The notes below the pieces were generated by a model. The model saw only the letters and a list, made by a program, of their open reading frames with translations, ran no database searches and was not told the origin of the DNA. A stretch of DNA of 17,933 bases from NCBI GenBank assembly GCA_009780875.1, contig WQZE01000005.1, forward strand, positions 1 through 17,933. Direction: 5' to 3'. The position numbers and the translations under genes were made by a program. This stretch comes from Bacillota bacterium (lineage in GTDB: Bacteria > Bacillota > Clostridia > Christensenellales > Pumilibacteraceae). This document shows, piece after piece, positions 8,189 through 15,582 of the stretch (the first letter of the stretch is position 1; every line of letters starts with the position of its first letter).

Positions 8189-8518
8189 ATGACAGTATCA
8201 GATTTGGTTGCCATCATCATAGCCCTTGCGGGCGTGTTGTCCGCACTCTCTGTTTTTTATGGGTTTTTTATTTTGCCCATCAAACGGGCACAGCAAGGGG
8301 CGGAGCAGAACAGACAAGAGATACAGCAAATGCAAAAAGAGATCGCCAGTATCAAGTCGCAAAGAGAGTCAGACAATGCTTTTTCCGGCGATGTAAAGTC
8401 TTTGATGTTGGAGAGTTTGATGGCAATCCTAGAAGCCTTGGAGCATACCGGCTTGGATGCAAGCAAGTATACCAATGATGTCAAACGCAAATTGTTTGAG
8501 TTCTTGTCCCATATATAA
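8189..8518 (+). CDS. Small membrane/coiled-coil protein, holin-like
   Basis: A 109-residue protein with a textbook ribosome site (AAAGGAGG, 8176-8183) before ATG 8189. It has one transmembrane helix at residues about 6-30 (LVAIIIALAGVLSALSVFYG), then a polar coiled coil (EQNRQEIQQMQKEIASIKSQ) and a C-terminal helical segment (LMLESLMAILEALEHTGLDA). Single-TM plus coiled-coil proteins of this size at the end of phage structural modules are often called holins or XhlA-like membrane proteins. No endolysin follows, so a lysis role is uncertain. A membrane-inserted tail component is another possibility. Confidence 0.55.
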   Translation: MTVSDLVAIIIALAGVLSALSVFYGFFILPIKRAQQGAEQNRQEIQQMQKEIASIKSQRESDNAFSGDVKSLMLESLMAILEALEHTGLDASKYTNDVKRKLFEFLSHI

Positions 8519-8596
8519 CAAAAATGATTTGCGTTTTGCCCAACCTAGGAGTCAAGATTTTTGTCTTCTGGGGATGGAGCAAAACAAAGGAGTTGT

Positions 8597-8848
8597 ATGA
8601 GGTTTTATGACAAAACGATTCCCTTGGGCAAAGGGCGTGTGTGCAGTGGCAAAATCAATGCATCGCAACAAGTTGCCTTGGTGGTGGGTTGGGGAGGGGC
8701 ACTGTCTCTCAAAACGCTGGACAAGCAAAATCGTGTCAAAGTATCCAAACCCAATTTTTCGTATGCCAACGATGCCTATATGTTGGGAGACAGCACAGTG
8801 TTGTCTCGCTTTGGTACAAGCATACGATTTGAGACGCTCAAAAATTGA
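8597..8848 (+). CDS. Small protein of unknown function
   Basis: An 83-residue protein starting at ATG 8597 with AAAGGAG (8586-8592) 4 nt upstream. An earlier in-frame start lies in sequence without an SD. It is basic and beta-rich (GRVCSGKINASQQVALVVGW, then a Gly-Gly turn and SLKTLDKQNRVKVSK) and has no transmembrane helix, signal peptide or metal motif. It is co-oriented with, and close to, the holin-like and coiled-coil genes, so it is probably part of the same transcript and may be a minor virion protein or capsid decoration. I do not recognise it. The good SD and in-frame length support it being real. Confidence 0.5.
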   Translation: MRFYDKTIPLGKGRVCSGKINASQQVALVVGWGGALSLKTLDKQNRVKVSKPNFSYANDAYMLGDSTVLSRFGTSIRFETLKN

Positions 8849-8909
8849 GCGTGGAGCGAGGAAAGCGTGGTGACAACCAATACACAATCACAAATCAAAA
8901 CACAAACCA

Positions 8910-8941
8910 TTGCAAAAAAAAGAGCGGATTTTTATTTGCAA
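8910..8941 (+). repeat. A/T-rich stem-loop before the coiled-coil gene
   Basis: TTGCAAA (8910-8916) and TTTGCAA (8935-8941) are perfect inverse complements. After one A/A mismatch the stem continues through four A-T pairs, with a loop around 8922-8929. It ends 9 nt before the AAGGAG of the next gene. It may stabilise the message or affect initiation. It is too weak and wrongly placed to be a good intrinsic terminator. Confidence 0.5.
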
Positions 8942-8962
8942 CAACGCAAAAAGGAGAGAAAT

Positions 8963-9865
8963 ATGAAATTTGACCCAATCAAAGAAATCACAGACTGGTG
9001 GGCAAAACAAAGTGGCAAAGGGGCGTCCAGCCAAGAGTACCAAGACTTTGTCAAGCGTATGCAAGCGTTGATGGACAAGCCCTATGACCAATTGCCAGAT
9101 GCACCTGATTTGCCCACCTATGACAAAATGGAAAATGACCAAAGGACGGATGAAGAGTTGCAAAACCAGGCAAAAAACAAGTTGGTGGAGTATGAGCAAG
9201 CGATGAAAAACAAAATCAACGAGCAACTCAACCAAGAGAGTCAGACCCTTGACAAGAGTATGCAAAAGGCAAAAGACAAGCACGAACAAGCAAACAATGT
9301 CATTGAAAAAAACTTTTATCAAGACGCCAACAAACTTGCGGGCAAGATGGCAAACCAAGGCTTGCAAAGGTCCTCCATTGCAAGTGCCTCCCAAGATGCT
9401 TTGCAAGCCCAAAAAAGCAGTGATATCCAAGATATGAACAACGAATACGGCAATGTTGTGTTTGACCTTGACACCAAGATTCAAGGGCTAGAAGACAAAC
9501 GCAATCTTGCTCTCTCAGACTTTGATGTGGTATATGCCGCCAAATTGACGCAAGACATCAACAAACTCAAAGATGAAAGAGATTCCAACAATCAAAAAGC
9601 ACTCAAATACAACAATAGCCTAGAACAACGCAAGCAAACGGACTATGCACAGTATCTCAGAAACAAAGACCAATACGACAAACAAAATGGCAAGAACCAC
9701 GACAAGGAGTTGTACGCAAGGCAACAAGAGTTTTTTGATAGTGCCAAAGGGATTTTGGAGGGTATGTCCAAAGCGGAGGCTCGCACCAAATTGATGGAGG
9801 ACCCTGTTTTTAGATTGCTCCCCAATCAAATGTTCAACAGTCTCTTTGCTTTGTATGCCGAATAA
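8963..9865 (+). CDS. Coiled-coil protein, possible internal/ejected virion protein
   Basis: A 300-residue, very hydrophilic protein. ATG 8963 (MKFDPIKEITDWWAKQSGKG) has AAGGAG 6 nt upstream; the frame is open back to a GTG at 8867 without a good SD. Residues about 60-150 and 195-270 are long Lys/Gln/Asn-rich helices with coiled-coil character. Between them is KMANQGLQRSSIASASQDAL, a small-residue helix typical of internal core proteins. There is no transmembrane segment or signal peptide. As the last gene of the structural module of a short-tailed phage, it could be an internal protein ejected with DNA (the role of P22 gp7/gp16/gp20 or T7 gp14-gp16). That role is inferred from position and composition only. 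Confidence 0.55.
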   Translation: MKFDPIKEITDWWAKQSGKGASSQEYQDFVKRMQALMDKPYDQLPDAPDLPTYDKMENDQRTDEELQNQAKNKLVEYEQAMKNKINEQLNQESQTLDKSMQKAKDKHEQANNVIEKNFYQDANKLAGKMANQGLQRSSIASASQDALQAQKSSDIQDMNNEYGNVVFDLDTKIQGLEDKRNLALSDFDVVYAAKLTQDINKLKDERDSNNQKALKYNNSLEQRKQTDYAQYLRNKDQYDKQNGKNHDKELYARQQEFFDSAKGILEGMSKAEARTKLMEDPVFRLLPNQMFNSLFALYAE

Positions 9866-9938
9866 TACTTTGCAAAGTTCGTAGTTTGTCTGTCCAACAA
9901 ATAAATTGTGCAAATTGACAAGAAATCAAAAAACATTA

Positions 9939-9967
9939 TTGACAAATGACCACAAAAATGGTATAAT
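9939..9967 (+). promoter_or_regulatory. Near-perfect sigma-A promoter with extended -10
   Basis: TTGACA (9939-9944), a 17-bp spacer and TATAAT (9962-9967) match the housekeeping consensus exactly. TG at 9959-9960 supplies an extended -10 (TGGTATAAT). Transcription should begin near 9974, giving a leader of about 65 nt before the first ABC gene. It separates the phage-like module from the transporter genes. A second TTGACA at 9915-9920 has no matching -10. Confidence 0.88.
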
Positions 9968-9999
9968 AATCATATAGGGTTGTATTCCAATGGGATGAC

Positions 10000-10026
10000 C
10001 CAAGGTGCAAGGTTGTTGTGCTTTGG
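10000..10026 (+). other. Leader stem-loop of the ABC exporter transcript
   Basis: CCAAGGTGC (10000-10008) can pair with GTGCTTTGG (10018-10026) over nine base pairs including G-U wobbles, with a 9-nt loop. It lies in the short leader 14 nt before the ATG at 10041, and the region between has no recognisable SD. It may influence translation. No T-run follows, so it is not a terminator. Confidence 0.35.
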
Positions 10027-10040
10027 TATTGTAGAAATTT

Positions 10041-11840
10041 ATGTTTGGGATTTTTAGGTATTTTAGGAAACTAGACTATTTGCTCGTGGCAATTTGCTTC
10101 GGGCTTTTGGTCGCACAAGTTTGGTTCGATTTGAGAATCCCGGATTATATGTCCAAAGTGACGACCATTTTGGGGAGCGGGCAAGGCAATACGGGACAGA
10201 TATGGAGCATTTGTTATGAGATGCTTTTGTTTGCGGGTGGGTCTCTTTTGGTAGCCATTTTTGTGGGGTTGCTTTCTGCATTTGTGGGGGCGGGGTTTTC
10301 CAAGCGTATGCGTACCAAGGTGTACGACAAAGTGGACTCTTTTGGGCTTTTTGAGATGGAGAAATTTGGTACGGCGTCCTTGGTTATGAGGTCTACCAAC
10401 GATATCACGCAGGTGCGAATGTTTATCACAATGGGGTTGCAAATGCTCATCAAGGCACCTATGATGGCGGTGTGGGCGATTGTGACCATCTCGGGCAAAC
10501 GCTTTGAGTGGAGTCTTGCCACCATTGTGGCGGTGGGGATTTTGTGTGTGATGTTTGCCATCATTCTTGTGTTGGTCATCCCCAAGTTTTCCAAAATGCA
10601 ACAAATGACGGACGACCTCAATCGTATTACCAGAGAGAACCTTTTGGGACTGTCCGTTGTCAGAGCCTACAACTCAGAAAAATACCAACAAGCAAAATTT
10701 GAGACCGCCAATAAGAGACTTGTCAGGGCACAAATTTTCACGGGGCAGGCGTCTTCTACGATGTTGCCCATTATGTCGTTTGTGCTCAACGCCTTGACGC
10801 TCAGCATTTTTTGGATGGGTGCCTATATCATCAATGCGACGCCCTCACTGCAAGACAAAGGGGAGATTTTTGGCAACACCATTGTGTTTTCGTCCTACTC
10901 TGTTTTGATTGTGCAAGCGTTTATGCAAATCACAATGATTTTTATTTTTCTGCCAAGAGCCTCGGTATCTGCCAAGCGAATCAAAGAGGTATTGGCGGTC
11001 AAACCAAGGGTCGTGGAGGGCGAATGCACGCAAGGTGTAGAGGGTGCTGTGGGCACGCTTTGTTTTGAGAAAGTATGCTTTGGATACAGCCAAAAAGAGG
11101 TGTTGCACGATATCTCTTTTGAGATAGCAGGGGGGCAGACGCTTGCGTTGATTGGCAGCACAGGGAGCGGCAAGACCACGGTAGTCAATTTGCTCAATAG
11201 ATTTTATGATGTCACGAGTGGCAAGATATGGCTAGATGGGGTGGATATCAAGGAGTACTGTTTTGAAAGTTTGTATCAAAAGATAGGCTTGGTCACACAA
11301 AAAGCGGTGATGTTTGATGGCACGGTCGCCTCTAATGTGGCGTTTGGTGTAGAGAGACCTTTGCCCAATGAGGAGTGCGGACAAGAGGAGACCTCTCACA
11401 AAGCAGAGCAATATGCCCAAGACATTTGTGAGGCGTTGCACATAGCGGGTGCCAAAGACTTTGTGGACAATATGCCCGACAAAGAGTTTGCAGAGATTGC
11501 AAGGGGCGGACAAAATGTATCAGGTGGACAAAAGCAAAGGTTGAGCATTGCGAGAGCCGTTTTCAAAAAGCCGGAATTTTTGGTTTTTGATGATAGTTTT
11601 TCCGCACTTGACTACAAGACCGATAGAGCCGTGCGGAGTGCTCTCAACCAAAAAACAAAGGGTACCACCAAAATCATTGTGGCACAAAGGATTGGCACCA
11701 TCAAAGATGCAGACAAAATCATTGTGCTAGATGCCGGGCAAGTGGTGGGCGTGGGTACGCACAAAGCGCTCCTCAAAGAGTGTGCGGTATACTATGAGAT
11801 TGCAAAATCACAACTCAGCGAGGAGGAACTTTTGGCGTGA
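10041..11840 (+). CDS. ABC exporter half-transporter, degenerate NBD subunit
   Basis: A 599-residue ABC transporter half (exporter type) with an N-terminal six-helix membrane domain (residues about 1-310) and a C-terminal ATPase domain (about 335-599). Walker A is GSTGSGKT (372-379) and the signature is canonical (SGGQ, 494-497). Two catalytic positions are altered: Walker B ends in Asp (FDDS; D518 where Glu is usual), and the switch residue after VA is Gln549 instead of His. This is the known pattern of the regulatory subunit of heterodimeric exporters such as TM287/288 and BmrCD. The start is ATG 10041 with no clear SD. The following gene overlaps by 4 nt and encodes the partner. It is in the inner membrane and exports drugs, lipids or peptides; the substrate is unknown. 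Confidence 0.9.
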   Translation: MFGIFRYFRKLDYLLVAICFGLLVAQVWFDLRIPDYMSKVTTILGSGQGNTGQIWSICYEMLLFAGGSLLVAIFVGLLSAFVGAGFSKRMRTKVYDKVDSFGLFEMEKFGTASLVMRSTNDITQVRMFITMGLQMLIKAPMMAVWAIVTISGKRFEWSLATIVAVGILCVMFAIILVLVIPKFSKMQQMTDDLNRITRENLLGLSVVRAYNSEKYQQAKFETANKRLVRAQIFTGQASSTMLPIMSFVLNALTLSIFWMGAYIINATPSLQDKGEIFGNTIVFSSYSVLIVQAFMQITMIFIFLPRASVSAKRIKEVLAVKPRVVEGECTQGVEGAVGTLCFEKVCFGYSQKEVLHDISFEIAGGQTLALIGSTGSGKTTVVNLLNRFYDVTSGKIWLDGVDIKEYCFESLYQKIGLVTQKAVMFDGTVASNVAFGVERPLPNEECGQEETSHKAEQYAQDICEALHIAGAKDFVDNMPDKEFAEIARGGQNVSGGQKQRLSIARAVFKKPEFLVFDDSFSALDYKTDRAVRSALNQKTKGTTKIIVAQRIGTIKDADKIIVLDAGQVVGVGTHKALLKECAVYYEIAKSQLSEEELLA

Positions 11841-13720
11841 GTGAACCTATCAAGACAAAAGACAACCGAGCCGCTGCTCACTCCTATGCAACCAAGCAAA
11901 ACAACCAGTCAGCCATACGACCTATGGGTGCTGGGCGGATGGCAATGGGGATGGGGAGCGTAGAAAAATCCAAGCACTTCAAAAAAACTTGGGGGCAACT
12001 TTTGAGGTACAGCAAACCCTTTTTGCTGCCTATTTTTGTGTGCTTGTTTATGGTGTGTGTGGCGGCAACGATGCAAGTCATTGCACCATCATACTTGTCA
12101 AAACTGACCAATGTTATCAAAAACGGCATTGATACAGGTGACATAGATTTGCAGGCTGTGCTTGTTTTGGGTATTGTGATTTTGTCTTTTTATGGGGTCT
12201 TTTTTGTGCTGAGATTTGTAGAGAACTTTTTGATGGCAAAGTACACCCAAAAGATATCTCAAAAAATGCGGACAGATATCAGCACCAAAATCAATCGTAT
12301 GCCGCTTGGGTATTTTATGAAAATGCCGTATGGTGACCTTTTGAGTAGAGTCACCAATGATGTGGACAATGTGGGGCAAACGCTCAACCAAAGCATAGAT
12401 ACGCTGTTGATTGCCACCACAATGTTTATTGGCTCTCTTGTGATGATGATACTCACCAGTCCCTTGATGGCACTCAGTGCGATTGGGGCAAGTTTGTTGG
12501 GCTTTTTGGTGATGATGTTGGTTATCAAAAAATCACAAAAATACTTTGTGGCACAACAAGCCGAACTGGGTGCCATCAACGGTCTTGTAGAAGAAATCTA
12601 TACAGGACACACTCTTGTCAAATCATATAATGCAAGCAAATCGTGCAAACAACAGTTTGAGAGTATCAATCAAAAAATTTATCGGTCAGCGTGGAAGTCT
12701 CAGTTTTTGAGCGGGCTTATGATGCCCTTTATGAGTTTGATATCCAATTTGGGATATATCTCTGTCGTGGTGTCGGGGGCACTCCTTCATATACAGGGCA
12801 AAGTAGAGATTGGTGCCATTGTTGCTTTTATGCTTTATGTCAGGCTATTCACGCAACCTTTGGCACAGTTTGCACAAGCTGCCAACGCCTTGCAAGGCAC
12901 GGCGGCGTCGGCAGAGCGGGTGTTTGAATTTTTGGGCGAAAAAGAGCAAGCGGACGAGCAGCACAAGCCGGACACGATTGGCAAAAGCGTGCAAGGTGAG
13001 GTGGAGTTTAGGGGCGTCAAGTTTGGCTATTTGCCAGAAAAAACGATTATCAAAGATTTTTCGCTCAAAGTTTTGCCTGGGCAAAAAGTGGCGATTGTGG
13101 GACCTACGGGTGCGGGCAAGACCACACTCATCAATTTGTTGATGCGGTTTTATGAGTTGGATGGTGGGCAGATTTTGATTGATGGGGTGGATATCCAAAG
13201 TATCAAACGAGAGGGTGTGCACGATTTGTTTGATATGGTGTTGCAAGAGAGTTGGATTTTTGAGGGTAGCATTTTGCAAAACATTGTGTATTCCAAGACA
13301 GGCGTTGCACCGCAGCAGGTGTTGGAGGCGTGTCAGACCGTGGGACTTGGACATTTTGTGGAGTCTTTGCCACAGGGCTTGGACACCATTTTGGGTGAGA
13401 AAGTCAGTCTCTCAGAGGGGCAAAAACAACTGTTGACCATTGCAAGAGCCATCATAAAAAATTCGCCCTTGCTCATACTAGATGAGGCGACCAGCAGTGT
13501 AGACACCCGTACAGAAAAAATTGTGCAAAAAGCAATGGACGAACTCACGAGGGGTAGAACAAGTTTTGTGATAGCCCACCGATTGTCCACCATCAAAAAC
13601 GCCGATGTCATCTTGGTGCTCAAAGATGGGGATATCATTGAGCAAGGCACGCACACGGACCTACTTTTGCAAAACGGATTTTATGCAAGTTTGTACAACG
13701 CACAATTTGAAACCGCCTAA
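11837..13720 (+). CDS. ABC exporter half-transporter, catalytic NBD subunit
   Basis: A 627-residue partner half-transporter. It starts at a GTG that overlaps the previous stop (GTGA), with GAGGAGG 10 nt upstream, so the two should be made in equal amounts. An extra N-terminal cytoplasmic stretch (residues about 1-50, with PMGAGRMAMGMG) precedes the six-helix membrane domain (about 55-370). The ATPase domain has Walker A GPTGAGKT (422-429), Walker B LLILDE with catalytic Glu550, and His581 in the switch loop. Its signature is altered to SEGQ (526-529). Paired with the first subunit, one ATP site keeps all catalytic residues (this Walker B with the partner SGGQ), while the other combines both defects. 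This is typical of type IV heterodimeric multidrug-type exporters. Confidence 0.92.
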   Translation: MSEPIKTKDNRAAAHSYATKQNNQSAIRPMGAGRMAMGMGSVEKSKHFKKTWGQLLRYSKPFLLPIFVCLFMVCVAATMQVIAPSYLSKLTNVIKNGIDTGDIDLQAVLVLGIVILSFYGVFFVLRFVENFLMAKYTQKISQKMRTDISTKINRMPLGYFMKMPYGDLLSRVTNDVDNVGQTLNQSIDTLLIATTMFIGSLVMMILTSPLMALSAIGASLLGFLVMMLVIKKSQKYFVAQQAELGAINGLVEEIYTGHTLVKSYNASKSCKQQFESINQKIYRSAWKSQFLSGLMMPFMSLISNLGYISVVVSGALLHIQGKVEIGAIVAFMLYVRLFTQPLAQFAQAANALQGTAASAERVFEFLGEKEQADEQHKPDTIGKSVQGEVEFRGVKFGYLPEKTIIKDFSLKVLPGQKVAIVGPTGAGKTTLINLLMRFYELDGGQILIDGVDIQSIKREGVHDLFDMVLQESWIFEGSILQNIVYSKTGVAPQQVLEACQTVGLGHFVESLPQGLDTILGEKVSLSEGQKQLLTIARAIIKNSPLLILDEATSSVDTRTEKIVQKAMDELTRGRTSFVIAHRLSTIKNADVILVLKDGDIIEQGTHTDLLLQNGFYASLYNAQFETA

Positions 13721-13726
13721 TTTGTA

Positions 13727-13755
13727 TTGACAAATTGTGTGGAATATAGTATAAT
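13727..13755 (+). promoter_or_regulatory. Consensus sigma-A promoter
   Basis: TTGACA (13727-13732), a 17-bp spacer and TATAAT (13750-13755) match the consensus exactly. It begins 6 nt after the ABC stop, so the downstream transporter has its own transcript with a leader of about 120-125 nt. No terminator is visible between the exporter genes and this promoter. Confidence 0.88.
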
Positions 13756-13766
13756 AAAATCTCTTG

Positions 13767-13871
13767 GATGTGCAAAGAAATTTTTGTGCATCAAAAAACG
13801 GAAAACAAACAAGAAAAAACTTGCACTCCGTGTGGTGACCTTGGTGCGACCGCAAGAGAGTAGGAGTGCAA
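13767..13871 (+). other. Structured 5' leader, candidate cis-regulatory RNA
   Basis: Two elements can be drawn. First, GATGTGCAAAG (13767-13777) pairs with the segment ending TTGTGCATC (to 13792), with some G-U pairs. Second, TTGCACTCC (13821-13829) and GGAGTGCAA (13863-13871) are a perfect 9-bp inverted repeat enclosing a G-rich region that has its own small GGT/ACC hairpin (about 13844-13852). The only SD-like GGAG before the MFS gene (13863-13866) is buried in the long stem, 18 nt from the ATG. This resembles a riboswitch or a leader that hides a ribosome site, but I recognise no known class. Confidence 0.45.
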
Positions 13872-13884
13872 TTTCGCAGTCATT

Positions 13885-15282
13885 ATGATAAAAAGACGCC
13901 TCATTGTACCTTTGTCGCCTTTGGCAAAGTTTTTGCACGCTATGAGCAACAGCATATTCTCAATGCTGGAATGCTTGTTTTTGGGCTTGATTGTGTTTTA
14001 TGCACTGAGTACGGGCGTGTCCATTGTGGCGGTGGTTGTGACCGTTGGACTGGTGCTCGTGTTTTCGGCGTTGTTGATACCGCTGCTCACTTTCTTGATT
14101 GACAAAACAAATAATTTGTATTTTGGCACCTATCACGGGCCTTTGTTGATTTCTATATTTTTGGTGGTGATTTTCAATGGGCAATTTTGGATGCTGGGTG
14201 AGTGGGATTTGGGGCCTGTGGTCACGCTGGTGCTGTTGGGCTTTGTGTCACTCATCAACAATATCTTCTTGGCGTGTTATCGGTATTGTACGCACTCCAT
14301 TGGGGATAGGATTTGCCTTGACAAAAACGACAAGAGGACTTTTGATATTCTCAAATCCGTCACCTTTTTGGTGGGCATCTTGCTTGCCGTAGGACTGTTG
14401 GGCGGAATGATGGGGAGCGGCTCCATTGCCAACATTGGATTTGTGGCATCTTGTATCACGCTGGTGATAGGGCTTGTTGATTTTTTTGTGACCTATCAAT
14501 ATTTGCCCATCATCAAACTCAAAGAGGCCGCCAAAAAAATTACACGCAAGGAGAGGCTGAGAGATATCTATGTTGACTTTGCAAAGTCCATCAGTCTCAA
14601 AGGTCATCTCAAAGTCTTTATTGGTTTTTGTTTGAGTGTTGTTTTCTTTGCTATGTTCTTTGTCTCCGCCTATGTGTATCTCTCGCTGTTTGCATCTTAC
14701 TATCATTTGGGAGCTGCGGGGCTTGTTGGGATTGGCTTGCTTGCTTGCATTATTGGCGTGTGGATTTTTGGTGCGCTGCTCAGCAAAAAAGACAAGGGAG
14801 TCATCGTGGCTGCCAATCTGAGCGCCACCATTGTGTGGGTTGTGGTCTTTGTTGCTTTTTATGTGTTGCTTGCAATGCGGGTATTGCCCTTTGGATATTG
14901 GACAGCAAGCATTGTGATTGCGGTCTTGGGATTTTTGGCGAGTGCCAACTATGTGTGTTTCCAAAAACTTTTTGTGGATGCCATCAAGCCCAAAATCAAG
15001 GCACCCTACAATCTGTGCACCATCGTCTATATCGTATGTTTTGGTCTTGTGGTCATTGTGGTCGGTATTTTTGCCAACAGTTTGCCAAGGCAAGACTCTA
15101 CACAAATCTTGGATTTGCAAGAGACCAGGCAATATGTTCTGATTAGTCTCAATGTATTCTTGGCGGTGGCAGTGTATTTGACGGCAGCCGTGCTTGCCGT
15201 GCTGAGCGTCCAAAGCAAAGACAAGGTCAAAAAAATCAAAGCGGTCATTGTTGAAAAACCCATCGTGTCCAAAACTGAATAA
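13885..15282 (+). CDS. 12-TM transporter, MFS_2/GPH-like
   Basis: A 465-residue integral membrane protein with about 12 transmembrane helices in two groups of six, split by a basic cytoplasmic loop (residues about 205-238, KLKEAAKKITRKERLRDIY). The loop after the second or third helix reads IPLLTFLIDKTNNLYFGTYH, which recalls the D-K/R-T-x-x-x-G-x-x-P segment of the glycoside-pentoside-hexuronide (GPH/MFS_2) family. The second half opens with DFAKSISLKGHLKVFIGF, in the place of the family's N-R-P-F region. Conservation is weak, so a divergent member is the best guess and the substrate is unknown. The start ATG 13885 lacks a near SD. The gene has its own promoter and a structured leader, suggesting substrate- or stress-responsive control. 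Confidence 0.6.
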   Translation: MIKRRLIVPLSPLAKFLHAMSNSIFSMLECLFLGLIVFYALSTGVSIVAVVVTVGLVLVFSALLIPLLTFLIDKTNNLYFGTYHGPLLISIFLVVIFNGQFWMLGEWDLGPVVTLVLLGFVSLINNIFLACYRYCTHSIGDRICLDKNDKRTFDILKSVTFLVGILLAVGLLGGMMGSGSIANIGFVASCITLVIGLVDFFVTYQYLPIIKLKEAAKKITRKERLRDIYVDFAKSISLKGHLKVFIGFCLSVVFFAMFFVSAYVYLSLFASYYHLGAAGLVGIGLLACIIGVWIFGALLSKKDKGVIVAANLSATIVWVVVFVAFYVLLAMRVLPFGYWTASIVIAVLGFLASANYVCFQKLFVDAIKPKIKAPYNLCTIVYIVCFGLVVIVVGIFANSLPRQDSTQILDLQETRQYVLISLNVFLAVAVYLTAAVLAVLSVQSKDKVKKIKAVIVEKPIVSKTE

Positions 15283-15311
15283 ATCGTTGGTTTTGTGGCA
15301 TTTTACATTAC

Positions 15312-15329
15312 CCCTATTGGCAGATAGGG
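15312..15329 (+). repeat. 6-bp hairpin
   Basis: CCCTAT (15312-15317) and ATAGGG (15324-15329) are perfect inverse complements around a TGGCAG loop, about 30 nt after the MFS stop. No T-run follows. It is adjacent to the longer hairpin at 15341-15371 and may work with it as a Rho-independent-like end without U tract, or as part of an operator region. Confidence 0.4.
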
Positions 15330-15340
15330 CTATCATAGTT

Positions 15341-15371
15341 GCTCTCAAAATACTAGTCATATTTTGAGAGC
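15341..15371. repeat. Perfect 12-bp inverted repeat
   Basis: GCTCTCAAAATA (15341-15352) and TATTTTGAGAGC (15360-15371) match perfectly around a 7-nt spacer (CTAGTCA). It overlaps the possible -35 of the next transcript, so it may be a repressor operator; as RNA it is a stable stem that could also end or protect the upstream MFS message. The rest of the 300-nt gap to 15582 holds only A/T-rich sequence and a T7 run (15424-15430). Confidence 0.7.
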
Positions 15372-15390
15372 GGGACTCATAAGTTATAAT
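15364..15390 (+). promoter_or_regulatory. Possible promoter of deacetylase-like gene
   Basis: TATAAT (15385-15390) matches the -10 consensus. The best upstream element is TTGAGA (15364-15369), giving a short 15-bp spacer, and it lies inside the 12-bp inverted repeat. Transcription would start near 15397, leaving a leader of about 185 nt before the ATG at 15583. The short spacer makes this uncertain. Confidence 0.4.
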
Positions 15391-15582
15391 AGTTTTCATT
15401 ACAAAACTTGTTTTGGCAAGGTGGTTTTTTTGTGGTGAAAGCGTTGCATTTTCTTTGCAAAAGGTGCAACCATAAAGTTAAGGTATTTTGTGTGGTAAAT
15501 TTTTCTCTACAAGAGTTGCCAAAATGCGACAAAGAGTGCCAAAAACAGACAGAAAATAAATGCTATAATGAGGGAGTAGTCA

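Noticed and set aside
9867..9878. ACTTTGCAAAGT palindrome just after the last phage-like gene
   Set aside because: The GCAAA/TTTGC word is common throughout this window and no T-run follows, so it is not supported as a terminator or attachment site.
13831..13855. TGGTGCGACCGC resembling the T-box antiterminator sequence
   Set aside because: The T-box core (GGTGGNACCGCG) is not matched exactly, there is no stem I with a specifier loop and no terminator follows, and the downstream gene is a transporter of unclear type.
14248..15399. 383-codon minus-strand open frame opposite the 12-TM gene
   Set aside because: It is His/Asn/Gln-rich without any domain, mirrors a hydrophobic gene on the plus strand and has no SD; the plus-strand gene explains the open frame.
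15562..15569. TG-C-TATAAT extended -10 immediately before the NodB-fold gene
   Set aside because: A start about 7 nt later would leave no room for the AGGGAG ribosome site at 15571-15576, and no -35 is present 17 bp upstream.
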